The notes below the pieces were generated by a model. That model saw nothing but the letters and a program-made list of their open reading frames with translations, did no database searches and had not been told where the DNA came from. Positions 62,625-64,000 of a stretch of 64,000 nucleotides of DNA are shown piece by piece (position 1 is the first letter of the stretch; every line of letters starts with the position of its first letter). The translations under genes were made by a program, and so were the position numbers. Origin of the DNA: Rikenellaceae bacterium (GTDB lineage: Bacteria > Bacteroidota > Bacteroidia > Bacteroidales > Rikenellaceae); assembly GCA_015060015.1 (NCBI GenBank), contig SUZG01000005.1:52875-116874 (forward strand), given 5' to 3'.

Positions 62625-63887
62625 CTAGTATCCTAAAAAATCAGTATCCTCATCCCAATTTTCAGGCATATCACCATACTGTCCATCAGTGAGAGCCCAC
62701 CAAGTGTCTCGCATTAGATCTTTGGAGTCTGGTTCCCAATTTTCTGCTATTAATCCATTATATTCTGCACGAGAAATTTCCTTACTAGACCACCTACTTA
62801 TATAATGATCTTCATCTTTTATTTTAGTTTTAATAATATCAAGTTCCCAATTGATGTCTACATCATCATATATACATGGTATTATTTCTTTGCCATAATG
62901 GTCTATACAGCCATATTTATTACGCGACCTAGTCTGAGCCAATCCATTTTTATCAAGGATACTTATGTTGTCATACTCACAGGGAAGTATCTCGTTTTCA
63001 TCTTTATCTATAATACCATATTTTGTATAGATGTAACTATCTTTTCTACCGACCTTTATCAACTCTTTTCTGAACAATTCAAGGTAATCATATTTCAAGG
63101 GGATTATTTCTCTACCTGTGCCATCAATTATTCCATATTTTTCATTTAACATCACGACCGCCATACCATTGCTAAATGAGCTAATATAATCATATTTACA
63201 TGATACTATTTCTTTTCCTATTCTGTCGATTACTCCATACTTTTTGTTTGATACAACAATTACGAAGCCGTCTTTAAAAGATTCACACCAATCATATATA
63301 CAATGAATTATTTGCTGTCCATTCTCATCAATATATCCATACTTGCCATTCTCATAATCACGAACAAGAGCCAATCCTTCAGTGTAATCATAGATCGCCC
63401 AATACAATAAAGGGGTGACCTCGTTCCCATTTTTATCGATAAATCCACATCGGCCATTTCTTCCAACCTCTATTAGACCTAAATGCGAGGATTGCCCAGC
63501 CCAATCATATTGAATATCCTTAACGGAAACAAATATCCATTCATCATTTAATTTAGCATCTACTCCTGCTTCACGGATTTCTATATAGTCGTATATTATA
63601 GATATAACAACCCTCCCATTATAGTCTATACATCCCCATTTGCCATTTAATTCAACCTTTGCAATTCCTTCGTCACAAAACGAATTCACATAATCATATA
63701 TACAAGGGATAACAATCCGACCGCCAGAGTTAATATATCCAGATTTTCCATCTATACCAACAGGGGCGATACCATCCTTAAATCCACCAATGTGATCATA
63801 TATGCAAGGAGCAATCTCTTTATATGAGTAACCATCGATCATTCCACATTTATTATTTAATTCGACACAATAAATACGCAAATTCAA
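62625..63887 (-). CDS. WG-repeat protein (420 aa)
   Basis: About ten WG beta repeats of 30-45 residues fill the protein, e.g. KWGCIDYNGRVVISIIYDYI, RCGFIDKNGNEVTPLLYW, KYGYIDENGQQIIHCIYDW, KYGVIDRIGKEIVSCKYDYI, KYGIIDGTGREIIPLKYDYL, KYGCIDHYGKEIIPCIYDDV. The acidic tail is Trp-rich (DTWWALTDGQYGDMPENWDEDTDF). No signal peptide. Codon use is clearly AT-richer than the core genes, a sign of transfer. WG repeats also end the kinase-cassette proteins at 41-43 kb. Confidence 0.8.
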   Translation of the reverse strand: MNLRIYCVELNNKCGMIDGYSYKEIAPCIYDHIGGFKDGIAPVGIDGKSGYINSGGRIVIPCIYDYVNSFCDEGIAKVELNGKWGCIDYNGRVVISIIYDYIEIREAGVDAKLNDEWIFVSVKDIQYDWAGQSSHLGLIEVGRNGRCGFIDKNGNEVTPLLYWAIYDYTEGLALVRDYENGKYGYIDENGQQIIHCIYDWCESFKDGFVIVVSNKKYGVIDRIGKEIVSCKYDYISSFSNGMAVVMLNEKYGIIDGTGREIIPLKYDYLELFRKELIKVGRKDSYIYTKYGIIDKDENEILPCEYDNISILDKNGLAQTRSRNKYGCIDHYGKEIIPCIYDDVDINWELDIIKTKIKDEDHYISRWSSKEISRAEYNGLIAENWEPDSKDLMRDTWWALTDGQYGDMPENWDEDTDFLGY

Positions 63888-63923
63888 CTAATAAATGCAA
63901 CGGAATTATCGGTTTGAGATAAC

Positions 63924-63966
63924 TTCAGTAAGCAGAGAGGAAAATTTCCTCCCTTGCTCTACTGAA
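63924..63966. repeat. Imperfect palindrome at the window edge
   Basis: Ttcagta-agcagag-aggaaa pairs with tttcctccc-ttgctct-actgaa. It could be a terminator for whatever precedes the WG gene, or the end of an element. The rest of 63888-64000 shows no gene. Confidence 0.45.
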
Positions 63967-64000
63967 TGGGATAAAAGTGCTTACTTTACTCCGTCAAACC

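Overview
The window comes from a Bacteroidales-type member of the Bacteroidota. The gene content fits: DUF4837 lipoprotein, TGS-domain nucleoside kinase, LytTR regulators, TonB-dependent outer-membrane proteins. Translation starts mostly lack Shine-Dalgarno sequences. The -7 promoter box TAnnTTTG, with a TTG/TTTG box about 20 bp upstream, stands in front of many genes; 'box' below means this motif. Alistipes or a relative is plausible, but no 16S gene is present to prove it. Most of the window is moderate-GC core chromosome; the last 10 kb is visibly more AT-rich.

Layout. 1-8.2 kb: the end of a dipeptidyl peptidase IV, a zeta-toxin-like kinase with a small partner, superoxide dismutase, GreA, a DUF4837 lipoprotein, polysaccharide deacetylase-UbiX, EF-P, and a TonB-dependent receptor under a TPP riboswitch, which makes it a likely thiamine importer. 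8.4-15.5 kb: a thioredoxin-like lipoprotein with an altered active site, tRNA-Arg followed by two and a half tandem 265-bp units that each begin with the tRNA 3' end, PepD, an outer-membrane barrel protein and Obg. 15.8-24.5 kb: a membrane protein with its winged-helix regulator, S20, tRNA-Glu, adenylate kinase, ThiL, an ECF sigma factor with its membrane partner, a divergent LytTR regulator/ExbB-like pair around a direct-repeat operator, and rpsF-rpsR-rplI. 24.7-40.5 kb: a BtuFCD-like ABC importer, UPRT, HflX, TonB, RlmN-RsmG, a 5'-nucleotidase-like protein, a TGS-domain nucleoside kinase, YbjQ, GcvP and SlyD. 40.6-43.7 kb: a three-gene signalling cassette (protein kinase with a WG repeat, von Willebrand A protein, WG-repeat pseudokinase) directly before thioredoxin reductase. 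43.7-53.8 kb: RNase Z, an rRNA-type methyltransferase, PdxA, ThrS-InfC, and genes for surface glycan or modified-lipid work (LuxE-like, CMP-sugar synthetase-like, GT2, DUF115-like).

53.8-64 kb is accessory. It holds tRNA-Thr with two extra copies of its 3' end, then eight co-directional genes on the minus strand: two lipoproteins, a sirtuin, a degenerate MreB/actin-like protein, a DUF1810-ADP-ribosylglycohydrolase fusion, two membrane proteins and a long WG-repeat protein. The gene junctions carry leftover copies of the glycohydrolase 3' end, so the array looks assembled by cassette exchange. It resembles polymorphic-toxin immunity arrays and links NAD/ADP-ribose chemistry with an actin-like protein.

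The best candidates for undescribed systems are the kinase/vWA/pseudokinase cassette, the sirtuin/MreB-like/ADP-ribosylglycohydrolase array with its repeated gene tails, and the LytTR/ExbB-like pair with a two-turn direct-repeat operator. Function calls rest on motif recognition by eye; no database search was run.
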